Counted from the first letter of the stretch, positions 33,231-43,168 are shown. The stretch is 64,000 bases of DNA from Streptomyces griseus (GCA_945865365.1 CAMBDL010000001.1:124001-188000), one strand, 5' to 3'. Notes: generated from the letters alone by a model not told the origin. Made by a program: numbers and translations.

Positions 33231-34408
33231 TTCTCACTATCATCGCGCAGGATTCCTAATAAATACAGCACTGAGTCAAGATTAGGATTACTAAGCGAAC
33301 TATCGGCAGCGGCCTTCACTGCCGGTTTTGCATTGAAAGCTATTCCTAAGCCTGCAGCAGCGATCATATCGAGATCATTTGCTCCATCACCTATTGCAAC
33401 TGTTTGTGACATGCTGATCGATTCAAGGGCTGCAAACTCACGCAACGCTTGCGCTTTTGCGGCTCGATCGATGATTGGACCGAGTACTGCGCCAGTTAAG
33501 CGACCATTGGAGATTTCGAGCGTGTTAGCTTTAACATGCTTAATTTTTAGTGAGGCGATTAAAGGTTCGATGACATTAATAAAGCCTCCCGAAACCACGG
33601 CCACGCTATGTCCTAAAAGGTGCAGCGTAGAAACTAGGGTATGAGCTCCAGGAGTTAAACGTATCTCTTGTTGTACTTCGTGGAGTGCAGATTCAGGAAG
33701 GCCTTTAAGAAGTGCGACTCTAGCCCTTAAAGATTGGGCGAAATCCAACTCACCACGCATCGCAGATTCTGTGATCGCTCTTACTTGTTCACCGACACCA
33801 GCTTTATCGGCAAGCAGATCAATAACCTCTTGTTGGATCAAAGTGGAGTCGACATCTAGCTGTACTAATCTTCTTGAAAAACGAGATTGCCCCCCGGGCT
33901 GCACGCAAACATCGACACTGTGTTCAGCAGCTATAGGTGCTAATGCAGCGGCCAGAGTTTCGTAGGTAGTCCCTGAAATACTCATCTCTATAGCGGTAAT
34001 TGGCGAGGAAGAAGTTCGCGATATACGCTCTATATTTCCACCGAGCTGTGCGATAGCAGCTGAAATTGAGGCGATAGATTGTGGCAAAAGTTTCGAACTG
34101 AGAACGACCACATGGACTAAGCCCTTCTTTACGGCACTACTATCTTTTGACGTAGTGGAGAAGAGGGTTGCAATATCGACTTCTAGCTCAGAGGCACAGG
34201 AAAGCAAGTCGTCATCGATAGCCTTTTCATGAGCTGGGTTACATGAGATTAAGACCGTCAAGATCAATCTGTCAGAGATAACAACCTGCTCAACATCTAG
34301 GACTGTTATCGAAAAGGGAGCCAGCGTCGAAAATAGGGCCTGCGTTATTCCAGGCTTATCAACGCCGCTGAGCAAGATGAGTCCAGTGAATTCTTCATGA
34401 GAGGTCAT
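33227..34408 (-). CDS. serB: Phosphoserine phosphatase with N-terminal ACT-like region
   Basis: HAD motif [35 protein letters not shown]; probable start MTSHEEF at 34408. Confidence 0.95.
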   Translation of the reverse strand: MTSHEEFTGLILLSGVDKPGITQALFSTLAPFSITVLDVEQVVISDRLILTVLISCNPAHEKAIDDDLLSCASELEVDIATLFSTTSKDSSAVKKGLVHVVVLSSKLLPQSIASISAAIAQLGGNIERISRTSSSPITAIEMSISGTTYETLAAALAPIAAEHSVDVCVQPGGQSRFSRRLVQLDVDSTLIQQEVIDLLADKAGVGEQVRAITESAMRGELDFAQSLRARVALLKGLPESALHEVQQEIRLTPGAHTLVSTLHLLGHSVAVVSGGFINVIEPLIASLKIKHVKANTLEISNGRLTGAVLGPIIDRAAKAQALREFAALESISMSQTVAIGDGANDLDMIAAAGLGIAFNAKPAVKAAADSSLSNPNLDSVLYLLGILRDDSEN

Positions 34409-34480
34409 AAGACTGGGGAGTTTATCGCGAATCACTAGGCATTAAGGGGCAAAATCGCCTTACATGATGCAACTAAGCAG

Positions 34481-34486
34481 TATCTT
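34481..34486 (+). promoter_or_regulatory. Candidate -10 box TATCTT, 8 nt upstream of the ABC ATPase ATG
   Basis: TATCTT-catggcct-ATG. Confidence 0.45.
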
Positions 34487-34494
34487 CATGGCCT

Positions 34495-35286
34495 ATGACG
34501 AGTACATCTGTTCTTAGTATCAACGATGTCACCGTTGTGCGTGCCGGCAAGAGCATTCTAGGTCCACTAAATTTTGAGATTATGCCAGGGGAGCGGTGGG
34601 TAGTTCTTGGTCCTAACGGTGCAGGCAAGTCGACCTTATTGCAGGTACTGAGTACAAAACTATTTCCAACTACGGGCCAAGTGAGCGTCTTGGGTCAGCA
34701 GATGGGTCGAGTTGATCTCTTTGAACTTCGCACGCGTATTGGAACCTGTGGTGCTTTAACGAATGAAGAGATTCCCTATTATGAGAAAGTTCGAGATGTA
34801 GTACTTACTGCAGCATATGCAATCGCTGGCAGGTGGAATGAAGTTTACGATTTATGGGATGAATCGAGAGCGATGGCACTTCTGACAACATTTGGAGTTC
34901 GCGAATTGGGTGATCGCCACTATGGAACGTTAAGTGAGGGCGAACGCAAGCGAGTTCAAATTGCTCGTGCCTTGATGACTGATCCAGAACTACTCCTACT
35001 AGATGAACCTGCCGGGGGATTAGATGTTGGTGGCCGTGAAGATCTATTACGTCGATTTTCGCAGTTTTCATTTGACCCATTAGCCCCAGCAACAATTTTG
35101 GTCACCCACCATATAGAGGAGATACCAGTAGGCACCACCCATGCACTCTTACTCAAAGATGGCTTAGTAGCAGTAAGTGGTCCCGCTTCTTCGGTAATAA
35201 CATCTGAACATATCTCTGCGGTCTTTGATACATCTATCACCGTGACCTTTGACTCAGGTCGTTTTTTCGCACGCACTACGGTCTAG
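34495..35286 (+). CDS. ABC transporter ATP-binding protein
   Basis: Walker A GPNGAGKSTLLQ, signature LSEGERKRVQIARAL, Walker B LLLLDEPAGGLD. Confidence 0.93.
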   Translation: MTSTSVLSINDVTVVRAGKSILGPLNFEIMPGERWVVLGPNGAGKSTLLQVLSTKLFPTTGQVSVLGQQMGRVDLFELRTRIGTCGALTNEEIPYYEKVRDVVLTAAYAIAGRWNEVYDLWDESRAMALLTTFGVRELGDRHYGTLSEGERKRVQIARALMTDPELLLLDEPAGGLDVGGREDLLRRFSQFSFDPLAPATILVTHHIEEIPVGTTHALLLKDGLVAVSGPASSVITSEHISAVFDTSITVTFDSGRFFARTTV

Positions 35287-35290
35287 ATGT

Positions 35291-35926
35291 ATGTCGCTGT
35301 TTCAACAGATGCATTCAGAGTGGCAGATTGCATTGGAGCATCTTAAGCAGGAGATTGATCTCATAGATGTGCGTATCGATCCTAACAATGTCACACCACA
35401 CTATTCCAACATTATGCGTGTTTTTAGCCAACCCATAAGCAAGGTTAAGGTCGTCATAGCTGGTCAAGATCCATATCCTGGGGCAGGTCATGCCGAAGGT
35501 TTAGCCTTCTCGGTAACTTCAAAGACTCTTCCAGCGTCACTGAGGAATATTTTTCGAGAGCTCAGTGACGACTTGAATACACCGTTGCGCACAAACGGCG
35601 ATCTCAGCGATTGGGCAGAGCAAGGGGTTTTCTTGCTGAATCGAATCCTGAGCACAACACCTGGAACCTGCCTTGCGCATCACGATTATGGTTGGCAAAA
35701 GATTACAAATGGGGCTGTAGAGATTTTAGGTCAAAGGAATACTGTGGGGATTTTTTGGGGTAAAGCTGCCCAAGAGTTGAAGCTCTACTTTAACGATCAA
35801 GCAACTATTGAATCTGCGCACCCAAGTCCTTTATCGGCCTATCGAGGGTTTTTTGGCTCCAAGCCATTCTCTCGCACCAACATACTGCTGAAATCACACA
35901 GTGAATCACCGATTCTATGGGCATAA
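35291..35926 (+). CDS. ung: Uracil-DNA glycosylase, family 1
   Basis: VIAGQDPYPGAGHAEGLAFSV, LLNRILSTTPG, HPSPLSAYRGFFGSKPFS; start MSLFQQMH at 35291. Confidence 0.95.
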   Translation: MSLFQQMHSEWQIALEHLKQEIDLIDVRIDPNNVTPHYSNIMRVFSQPISKVKVVIAGQDPYPGAGHAEGLAFSVTSKTLPASLRNIFRELSDDLNTPLRTNGDLSDWAEQGVFLLNRILSTTPGTCLAHHDYGWQKITNGAVEILGQRNTVGIFWGKAAQELKLYFNDQATIESAHPSPLSAYRGFFGSKPFSRTNILLKSHSESPILWA

Positions 35927-35962
35927 GAAAAGCCCTGCACATATGAGCGCAGGGCTTTTCTT
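35925..35962. terminator. Bidirectional intrinsic terminator between convergent ung and NCS2 permease
   Basis: Perfect 14-bp stem AAGAAAAGCCCTGC / GCAGGGCTTTTCTT with 10-nt loop; A/T arms give a U-rich end in both directions. Confidence 0.93.
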
Positions 35963-35973
35963 AACTTAGATAA

Positions 35974-37413
35974 CTAGCCTACCCAGGCGTTGATTGGCGA
36001 AGATAAGAAGTAGATCATAAACAGGCCTGATACAAGAAGAAGCAATGGATGAACATCTTTGCGACGACCTTGGACCAGACGGATTACTACGTGAGAGACA
36101 AATCCAGCGCCAATACCTACTGAAATATTGTAAGTAAATGGCATCAGAATAATTGTTAGGAATGAAGGAATTGCGATTCCATAATCTTCCCAATCAATCT
36201 TCTTAATCTGAGTCATCATCAGGAAGCCAACGATTACCAGAGCTGGCGTCGCGGCTTCGTAAGGAATAACTGCCACAAGAGGCGATAGGAAAGTTGTTAG
36301 TAGGAAGAGAGCTCCTGTAACCACTGATGCAAGACCAGTTCGTGCGCCTTCTCCTACACCCGCCGCTGATTCGATGTAGCTTGTGTTGGAGGAGATGCTT
36401 CCAGCACCGCCAGCAACTGCTGCCAATGAGTCGACCAATAGAATGCGATCGTTATTTGGGATGTCACCATTTTTGTCAACAAGCCCAGCTTCATATCCGA
36501 TAGCCGTTACAGTTCCAACGGTGTCAAAGAAGTCTGAGAGCAACAAAGTAAAGACGAAGAGAATTCCGGCGATTAAAGGAATTCGGTCAAATGATCCAAA
36601 TAGATTGAACTGACCAAATAGCCCGAAGTCTGGTGTACCAACTATCTCCGTTGGAATAGCGGGAACGTTAAGACCCCATCCCTTTGGATTAACAGCGCCG
36701 GTAGCACCGTTGAAGCCAGGACCAATTTTGAATGCTGACTCAACTGCAATTGCAGCAACAGTTGCCGCTGCAATACCGATAAGAAGTGCACCCTTTACTT
36801 TCTTTACCATGAGCGCAATCATCAAGAAGAGACCGAAAGCAAAGATGACGATTGGCCAGCCAACGAGAGTTCCGTTATCTCCAAGAGTGACTGGAACTGG
36901 ACCAGCACCGGTTTTGCGAACAAAGCCAGCGTCGACGAGTCCGATGAGAGCGATGAAGAGACCTATACCAACTGACACTGCAATTTTGAGTTGAGCTGGA
37001 ACTGCCTTAAAGACTGCAGTTCTAAAACCAGTCAAAACAAGGATCGTGATAATTAAACCTTCCAGCACTACTAAGCCCATGGCATCTGCCCACGACATCT
37101 GGGAAGCGATTCCAACGGCCACGAAAGTGTTGAGACCAAGGCCGGTTGCAAGTGCCATTGGATAGTTACCAACGACACCCATAAGAATCGTCAAAACTCC
37201 TGCCATCAGCGCTGTCATTGCTGCAACAGCTGCCAAGTTTGGAGCGTCTCCGCCACCGAGGAACTTTCCATCTGCATCCTTGGCAAGGCCAATGATCAGT
37301 GGATTAAGCGCAACGATGTATGCCATTGTAAAGAATGTGACGAAGCCGCCACGGACTTCACGAGCTAGCGTTGACCCACGTTCTGAGATTTTAAAATACG
37401 TATCGAGCATCAT
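35974..37413 (-). CDS. NCS2 family permease (purine-type, AzgA/PbuG-like)
   Basis: FFTMAYIVALNPLI, ATGLGLN, FSDFFDTVGT-type motif (LLSDFFDTVGTVTAIG), NTSYIESAAGVGEGARTGLASV; SD aaagga. Confidence 0.9.
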   Translation of the reverse strand: MMLDTYFKISERGSTLAREVRGGFVTFFTMAYIVALNPLIIGLAKDADGKFLGGGDAPNLAAVAAMTALMAGVLTILMGVVGNYPMALATGLGLNTFVAVGIASQMSWADAMGLVVLEGLIITILVLTGFRTAVFKAVPAQLKIAVSVGIGLFIALIGLVDAGFVRKTGAGPVPVTLGDNGTLVGWPIVIFAFGLFLMIALMVKKVKGALLIGIAAATVAAIAVESAFKIGPGFNGATGAVNPKGWGLNVPAIPTEIVGTPDFGLFGQFNLFGSFDRIPLIAGILFVFTLLLSDFFDTVGTVTAIGYEAGLVDKNGDIPNNDRILLVDSLAAVAGGAGSISSNTSYIESAAGVGEGARTGLASVVTGALFLLTTFLSPLVAVIPYEAATPALVIVGFLMMTQIKKIDWEDYGIAIPSFLTIILMPFTYNISVGIGAGFVSHVVIRLVQGRRKDVHPLLLLVSGLFMIYFLSSPINAWVG

Positions 37414-37436
37414 TATTCCTTTCTGTTTTGGTATCG

Positions 37437-37484
37437 GGGGTGTTTACGACCCCGTGCACTAAAGATCGGCATGTACAAAGCCGA
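37437..37484 (-). promoter_or_regulatory. Two-hairpin 5' leader of the NCS2 permease
   Basis: GGGGT/ACCCC (37437-37453) and TCGGC/GCCGA (37466-37484) stems downstream of minus-strand TATCTT (37488-37493). Confidence 0.4.
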
Positions 37485-37509
37485 GGGAAGATAAGAAGCA
37501 GGCTATCGG

Positions 37510-38160
37510 CTACTTAGCGGTAAGGCGGGAAACCACACCAAGAGAAATAGCAACAGATTGACCGATACAAGCGGCAAAGATAAGCGTGCCCAGACCAACA
37601 TTGCCTCCCAAAAGAGCGCCAAAGAGCACTACGGTGCTTTCAATAGCTAGTCGGACCCTTCCAACGCGAACACCTGAGCGGTGATGAATAGCTGTCATCA
37701 GGCCATCTCGAGGGCCAGGACCAAGACCACACGTGATGTATAAACTTGAGGCGATCCCTACCGCTGCGACTCCGACAAGTGAGTAAATGATTCCAAGAAA
37801 GTAGTTGTGCTGCACGGGAATATAAGTGACACCAATTTGAATGGCGATTGCAATGACTAGGATATTTGAAATCGTACCGAAACCAGGCTTCTCGCGAAGT
37901 GGAATCCAAGCCAGTAGCACGAGAGCACTTATTCCAAATGTTGACCATCCCATAGTTATATCTAATCGATGAGAAAGACCTTGAGCAAAGACAGACCAAG
38001 GGGCATTTCCAATATTGCCTTGTATGAGTAGCGCATCACCGATGCCGAAAATAAAGAGACCACCCAATAAAATGAATACTCGAAGAGGCGAAAGATCCCA
38101 TCGACTTGCTGCAGTCCAAGGAGTGTGCGGAACCGTCTTATGGGGGCGAAAAAAATCCAT
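37510..38160 (-). CDS. YczE/YitT-family integral membrane protein
   Basis: Multi-TM, GLGPGPRDGLMTAIHHRSG motif; better start ATG at 38160 with SD aaggag. Confidence 0.75.
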   Translation of the reverse strand: MDFFRPHKTVPHTPWTAASRWDLSPLRVFILLGGLFIFGIGDALLIQGNIGNAPWSVFAQGLSHRLDITMGWSTFGISALVLLAWIPLREKPGFGTISNILVIAIAIQIGVTYIPVQHNYFLGIIYSLVGVAAVGIASSLYITCGLGPGPRDGLMTAIHHRSGVRVGRVRLAIESTVVLFGALLGGNVGLGTLIFAACIGQSVAISLGVVSRLTAK

Positions 38161-38228
38161 TAGTTTTCTCCTTGTCATCCGGGGAGTCTAACCCACGACT
38201 GGTTGTTGCATCGGCATATAAATCTGCG

Positions 38229-38234
38229 TAGCCT
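38229..38234 (+). promoter_or_regulatory. Candidate -10 box TAGCCT, 6 nt upstream of the DUF554 ATG
   Basis: TAGCCT-gcagca-ATG. Confidence 0.5.
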
Positions 38235-38240
38235 GCAGCA

Positions 38241-38975
38241 ATGTTTCCAGGAATCGGTACCGTCATAAATATTCTCACTATCGTTGGTGGAGCATCTATA
38301 GGTGTTTTAGTCGGAAATCGAATGTCAGGTAAGACAAGAGTTTTACTCACTGATGTTTTAGGGCTCGTCACAATGCTCGGAGCGGCCTCTGCTCTCATTG
38401 CAATGTGGTCACCTCAATTTATTGCCGCTTTTCCAAAAGGGTGGCCACTCCTAGTTGTTCTTGGCTCATTACTGATCGGTGGTCTCATCGGTTCAGCTCT
38501 TCGCCTAGAATATAAATTTGAAACACTCGGTGAGAGATTACGTAAACGTTTTGGGGCATCCAAGGAGAGCCCCTTTGTGGAGGGCTTTGTCTCAGCCTCT
38601 CTTCTCTTTGCAATTGGTCCGCTTGCAATTTTAGGCTCCATTAGTGATGGCATGTCCACAGGTATCGATCAGCTTCTATTGAAAAGCACACTCGACTTTT
38701 TTGCGGCGATGGCCTTTGCTACATCCCTCGGCTGGGGAGTTGCAGTGTCGGCGATTCCAGTTGGTATTTATCAGGGTCTATGGACGCTTATTGGATTGCT
38801 GTTGGGTCAAATTCTTTCGCCATACCAAGTAGATGCAATGACGGTAGTGGGTGGCGTCATGTTGATTACCATTGGCCTAAGACTACTTAATGTGAAGAAT
38901 GTAGCGATCGGCAATCTTCTTCCAGCTCTTGCAGTTGCACCACTGTTAGCACTCGTCGTGCATCAGTTGAGCTAA
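38241..38975 (+). CDS. DUF554 family membrane protein
   Basis: GTVINILTIVGGASIGVLVGNRM, FVEGFVSASLLFAIGPLAILGSISDG. Confidence 0.9.
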   Translation: MFPGIGTVINILTIVGGASIGVLVGNRMSGKTRVLLTDVLGLVTMLGAASALIAMWSPQFIAAFPKGWPLLVVLGSLLIGGLIGSALRLEYKFETLGERLRKRFGASKESPFVEGFVSASLLFAIGPLAILGSISDGMSTGIDQLLLKSTLDFFAAMAFATSLGWGVAVSAIPVGIYQGLWTLIGLLLGQILSPYQVDAMTVVGGVMLITIGLRLLNVKNVAIGNLLPALAVAPLLALVVHQLS

Positions 38976-38978
38976 AAA

Positions 38979-40019
38979 TCAAATAGTTGAAGCGTCGATA
39001 ACGAATCGGTATTTAACATCACTTGCTACGGTTCGATCATAGGCTGTATTGACATAGTCTGCGCGGATAATCTCTACATCGCTGACTAAGGATTTTTCTC
39101 CACAAGAATCTAGCATCTCTTGTAGCTCGGGGATGCCACCAATCATTGATCCAGCAATTCGACGGCGACCATTCAATAGTGTCCCTACATTTACTGTGTA
39201 AGGTTTACCAGGTAATCCAATAACAACCATCGTTGCATCAAGTGTGAGCAGGTCTAAGTAGAGGTTTATATCCAACTCTGCACTGACTGTATTGAGAATA
39301 AGGTCAAACTTCTTATTCCAAGGTTTAAGAGATTCGGCTTCGCTAGTACACACAAAGTGAGTTGCACCCTTAGCAAGGGCATCAGCCTTTTTAGATGCTG
39401 AGTGTGAAAAAACCGTTACTTCAGCACCCATGGCGTGAGCAAACTTCACACCCATATGGCCGAGCCCTCCAAGACCCATGACGCCAACTTTCATGCCCGA
39501 CTGTGCGCCCCATTTTTTTAATGGAGAATACAGAGTTATTCCTGCGCATAGGAGAGGAGCTACTCCCGCCATATCTAAATTATCAGGGATGTGGACTGCA
39601 TAATCTTGATTGATAACAAAGTTATTTGAATAGCCACCGTAGGCGACTGTTTTTCCGTCGCGCTCACGTGTGTTGTAAGTGCCTGTCATGCCTGACTCGC
39701 AGTACTGCTGTAATCCTGCGACACAACTCGCACATGTTCGACACGAGTCGATGAAGACTCCTACTCCGATTCGATCTCCAACTTTAAATTTAGTGACATC
39801 TGTACCAATTGCACTGACTGTTCCCACTATTTCATGTCCTGGAACCATTGGAAATATTGCGGGTCCCCACTCTTCTCGTACTTGGTGAATATCTGAGTGA
39901 CAGATACCGGCGAAAGCGATATCCAAGGCAACATCGTGAGCTCCAATAGTGCGACGCTCAATCTCGTGTGGAAGGATTAATGAGCCAGGGGAAAGCGCGG
40001 CTAGAGTTCTTGACTTCAT
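38979..40019 (-). CDS. Zinc-dependent NAD(P) alcohol dehydrogenase (YahK/CAD-like)
   Basis: GICHSDIHQ, PGHEIVGTV, CRTCASC, MGLGGLGHMGVKFAHAMGA; start MKSRTLAAL at 40019. Confidence 0.92.
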   Translation of the reverse strand: MKSRTLAALSPGSLILPHEIERRTIGAHDVALDIAFAGICHSDIHQVREEWGPAIFPMVPGHEIVGTVSAIGTDVTKFKVGDRIGVGVFIDSCRTCASCVAGLQQYCESGMTGTYNTRERDGKTVAYGGYSNNFVINQDYAVHIPDNLDMAGVAPLLCAGITLYSPLKKWGAQSGMKVGVMGLGGLGHMGVKFAHAMGAEVTVFSHSASKKADALAKGATHFVCTSEAESLKPWNKKFDLILNTVSAELDINLYLDLLTLDATMVVIGLPGKPYTVNVGTLLNGRRRIAGSMIGGIPELQEMLDSCGEKSLVSDVEIIRADYVNTAYDRTVASDVKYRFVIDASTI

Positions 40020-40023
40020 GGCA

Positions 40024-40668
40024 TTACTCCTTAAACGGTAGTGGTTGCGAGGAAATATGTCCTGCGCGAGAAGCTCGGGCGGTGACGTGACGCATGTGGT
40101 GTCGTCTACACAAAACCTCGTAGGCGATCTCTGCACCGGATGTTACGTCACCGACTACAACTTGCTCGCCTTCTACAACCATTACGCCACCCTGTGTTCG
40201 GGCATTATGGGTGGCTCGTGAACCGCACCAACATAGCGCTTCAACTTGAAGAGCATTAACACGATCAGCTAATTCAATCAGACGTGCTGAGCCTGGAAAA
40301 AGTAAGGTTTTGAAGTCGGTTAAAATCCCGAAAGCAAAAACATCGATGCCCAGACCGTCAACAATACGTGCAAGTTGCTCAATCTGTTCGCGCTCATAAA
40401 ACTGTGCTTCATCACAAATGATGTAATCAATTCGATCTCCAGCTGAGAGATGATCGACAACATGTTTGTGCAGGTCTAGCCCGGGGGAAACCTCAATCGC
40501 CGGAGATGAGAGACCTAAACGCGATGAAATGATTCCACTTCCAGCACGATCTTTATTAGTAAATATAACTCCAGATCGACCTCTACTGTGGTGGTTGTGG
40601 GCGGTCTGCAAGGCCAGTGTGGATTTGCCGCTATCCATCGTTCCGCAGTAGTAGATCAATTCAGCCAT
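40024..40668 (-). CDS. tdk: Thymidine kinase
   Basis: YYCGTMDSGKSTLALQTAHN, CDEAQFYEREQIEQL, DVFAFGILTDF. Confidence 0.93.
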   Translation of the reverse strand: MAELIYYCGTMDSGKSTLALQTAHNHHSRGRSGVIFTNKDRAGSGIISSRLGLSSPAIEVSPGLDLHKHVVDHLSAGDRIDYIICDEAQFYEREQIEQLARIVDGLGIDVFAFGILTDFKTLLFPGSARLIELADRVNALQVEALCWCGSRATHNARTQGGVMVVEGEQVVVGDVTSGAEIAYEVLCRRHHMRHVTARASRAGHISSQPLPFKE

Positions 40669-40689
40669 GATAGGTATCTTGTCACACCG

Positions 40690-42540
40690 TTAAGTAAAAA
40701 GCCCAGCGCGAATAAGGGCCTGCTCTAACTCTCTGCTTAAGTGGCGTGCCATATCTACCGAGATATGTGATGCATCTCTATATGCCACGATTCCATCGAT
40801 AATTGCGGGACAAAAGCGTGAACAGAGCCAATCTGTAGGATCAATAATTGAGAAGCCTTGAACTATATTGACGGGGGACTTTTCAGTGGAGTCGCACGTG
40901 TCAGAGTTGCGTGAAGCCAGGCAAGATGGGATATCACGAATTGGGTGCGGTGTATCACTGAGATAGATCAGCTTATCGCTAGCACCTTTTAGGTCATGCA
41001 AGAGTTTTTGTTGTCCGTCACTCCACCATTTAGCTCTATTTGGATATCCATGTGGGGGCGTGAAATATTGAAAACTACTGACGATGACTGCTGCCGGTTG
41101 AATTTCTTGTATACGTGCAATCGAATTCTCTCGCCACTTTTCGCAATGAACATTCTTAAAGGCACCTTGGTCTGGGCGGGGCGAATCTACTGAGGGACAT
41201 GCTGATTTGGTCAGTGAGATTAGGGTGAAGCCCCGCTCGCTCGCCAATGTCTGAAGAGCAGGGAACCACTGTGCTGCATGGGAGTCGCCGTAGAGCACAA
41301 TCGTTGTTGGGGAAGCCTTTTTACCGTAGGTACAGTAACCAGATTTAGTTTCACCATAGTTCACATGACAACCATCACCGTAAACGGTGGGTTTTGCCAT
41401 AACCTTTTCAAGGTCAAAAGTATAGGAAGTTGCACCTTTTGTTGAAATGATAGATGTTGCAGAAGTTGCAATGAGAACTCCCATTATTAATGATACGAGT
41501 GTGGTTGCAAGTGCGACCATATATATTTTTTTAGGTGCAATTTTTTTATGTCGAAGCGGTTCTTCAATAAACTTATTGGTAAAGTGCGCCAAAATAACGG
41601 TGAGAACAATGCACGCTATTCTTTCACGAATTCTCAATGGGCGCCCGAGTGCACTACTTGGCAAAACTAAAGCTGGCCAATGCCATAAGTAGAGTGGATA
41701 TGAAATCTTTCCAAGCCACTGACTTATTCGATTATTTGACAGATCATTAAATATTGGCGGCCAGATTGCGATAGTGGCAATGAGTAGCGCTGTCGCAAAG
41801 ACTGGTAAAACCGCGTTGACGCCTGGGAAAGCGGTCTTCTCATCAAAGTAGAGTGATGAGATAACGATTCCTATGAAACCGATCCAGGGTAAAAACTTAT
41901 TACCGAAAACTTTGTTTGGAATAAAAAGCAAAAGTGCGCCGATACCCAGCTCCCAGGCGCGAGTAGGAAGTGAATAAAATGCCCAAATAGGAGAGGTCTG
42001 TGTTTGGTAAATCGAAAGAAGCAGGGAGAGTCCGGTTATGAGAGTTATTCCAATGAATACAATCTTCTTGCCCGAACGCGCCAGTAGAAGAATAAAGAGT
42101 GGCCACACCAGATAGAACTGTTCCTCCACTGCTAAAGACCAGTAGTGAATGAAAGGAGATGGAGTTGCATCTAAATTTTGGTAGTCATTTTGCCACCAGG
42201 CAAATAGATAGTTTGAGATGTAAGCAGAGGCTGCAAATAGATCGCGCCCCAAGGAGTCACGAGTGATGACTGGTAGGACAAACCAACCTACTAGGGCGGT
42301 AGCAAAGAGAACGAAGACTGAAGTTGGCAGCAACCTTTTGATTCTACGTTGATAAAAAGCGTTGAGATTGAGATGACCGGTGGCATCTATCTCTCGAAGA
42401 ATTAGGCCAGTTATTAGGTAACCAGAGATAACATAGAAGATATCTACACCGATAAATCCACCCGGTACCAGTCGGGCGTGAAAAAGCGTCACCACTATCG
42501 CAGCAAATGCTCGAAGCCCCTGAATTTGAAGAACGCGCAC
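40690..42540 (-). CDS. Acyltransferase 3 with C-terminal SGNH-like domain (OafA/OatA-like)
   Basis: QGLRAFAAIVVTLFHARLVPGGFIGVDIFYVISGYLIT, multi-TM, LYGDSHAAQWFPAL, DASHIS. Confidence 0.92.
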   Translation of the reverse strand: MRVLQIQGLRAFAAIVVTLFHARLVPGGFIGVDIFYVISGYLITGLILREIDATGHLNLNAFYQRRIKRLLPTSVFVLFATALVGWFVLPVITRDSLGRDLFAASAYISNYLFAWWQNDYQNLDATPSPFIHYWSLAVEEQFYLVWPLFILLLARSGKKIVFIGITLITGLSLLLSIYQTQTSPIWAFYSLPTRAWELGIGALLLFIPNKVFGNKFLPWIGFIGIVISSLYFDEKTAFPGVNAVLPVFATALLIATIAIWPPIFNDLSNNRISQWLGKISYPLYLWHWPALVLPSSALGRPLRIRERIACIVLTVILAHFTNKFIEEPLRHKKIAPKKIYMVALATTLVSLIMGVLIATSATSIISTKGATSYTFDLEKVMAKPTVYGDGCHVNYGETKSGYCTYGKKASPTTIVLYGDSHAAQWFPALQTLASERGFTLISLTKSACPSVDSPRPDQGAFKNVHCEKWRENSIARIQEIQPAAVIVSSFQYFTPPHGYPNRAKWWSDGQQKLLHDLKGASDKLIYLSDTPHPIRDIPSCLASRNSDTCDSTEKSPVNIVQGFSIIDPTDWLCSRFCPAIIDGIVAYRDASHISVDMARHLSRELEQALIRAGLFT

Positions 42541-42542
42541 GT

Positions 42543-43070
42543 TTAAGAAACTACCAGCGTTGAAACTGTTATATCGGGATATTTACCCTCTAAAAATGCG
42601 CGTCCTGAAAGTACCCCAATCTCTAATAATGCCAAAACCCCAACAACCTCAGCTCCACATCGGCGAACCAACTCGATCGCCGCTGCGATTGTTCCACCCG
42701 TAGCAAGCACGTCGTCAACGATCAGAACTTTGTCACCGGCCGTGACGGCATCGATATGAATCTCAAGAGTGTCGCTTCCGTATTCCAGACCATAGCTTTC
42801 ACTGAAAGTTACGAAGGGAAGTTTTCCTGCCTTGCGAATAGGAATAAATCCCGATTGAAGTTGATGAGAAAGTGCACTTGCAAGAATAAAACCACGAGCT
42901 TCAACTCCTGCAACTAATGTGCCTGGCTCGGCATAGCTAGCAAATCGCATTGTTACTGCATTAAATGCTTGCGGATTGGACAGTAGAGGAGTGATATCTA
43001 AGAATCGAATACCTGGCTTTGGATAGTCAGGAATTTCTCGGATGAGCGAGAGCGCGTCATCTATATGCAT
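42543..43070 (-). CDS. apt: Adenine phosphoribosyltransferase
   Basis: IPDYPKPGIRFLDITPLL, VEARGF, VLIVDDVLATGGTIAAAIELV. Confidence 0.95.
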   Translation of the reverse strand: MHIDDALSLIREIPDYPKPGIRFLDITPLLSNPQAFNAVTMRFASYAEPGTLVAGVEARGFILASALSHQLQSGFIPIRKAGKLPFVTFSESYGLEYGSDTLEIHIDAVTAGDKVLIVDDVLATGGTIAAAIELVRRCGAEVVGVLALLEIGVLSGRAFLEGKYPDITVSTLVVS

Positions 43071-43071
43071 G

Positions 43072-43155
43072 TGTCCGAAAGGGGACTTGAACCCCTAAGC
43101 CCTTGCGGGCACTAGCACCTCAAGCTAGCGCGTCTGCCAATTCCGCCACCCGGAC
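43072..43155 (-). tRNA. tRNA-Leu (anticodon GAG)
   Basis: RC folds as GTCCGGG acceptor, CTAGC-TTGAGGT-GCTAG anticodon arm, long variable arm GCCCGCAAGGGC, T arm AGGGG-TTCAAGT-CCCCT, discriminator A; no encoded CCA. Confidence 0.95.
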
Positions 43156-43168
43156 TGAGTGAAGGGCA

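Noticed and set aside
33333-33965. Antisense ORFs across serB
   Set aside because: The minus-strand serB frame contains all HAD motifs; the plus-strand ORFs have none.
36383-36994. Antisense ORFs across the NCS2 permease
   Set aside because: Low-complexity Pro/Ser/Thr-rich translations typical of the complement of a membrane-protein gene.
37414-37509. Known purine/guanine riboswitch upstream of the NCS2 permease
   Set aside because: Could not find the conserved purine-aptamer core; reported only as an unassigned structured leader.
40690-42540. Acyltransferase/SGNH gene as part of a polysaccharide or genomic island
   Set aside because: Flanked tightly by apt and tdk on the same strand; no glycosyltransferases, integrase or repeats nearby.
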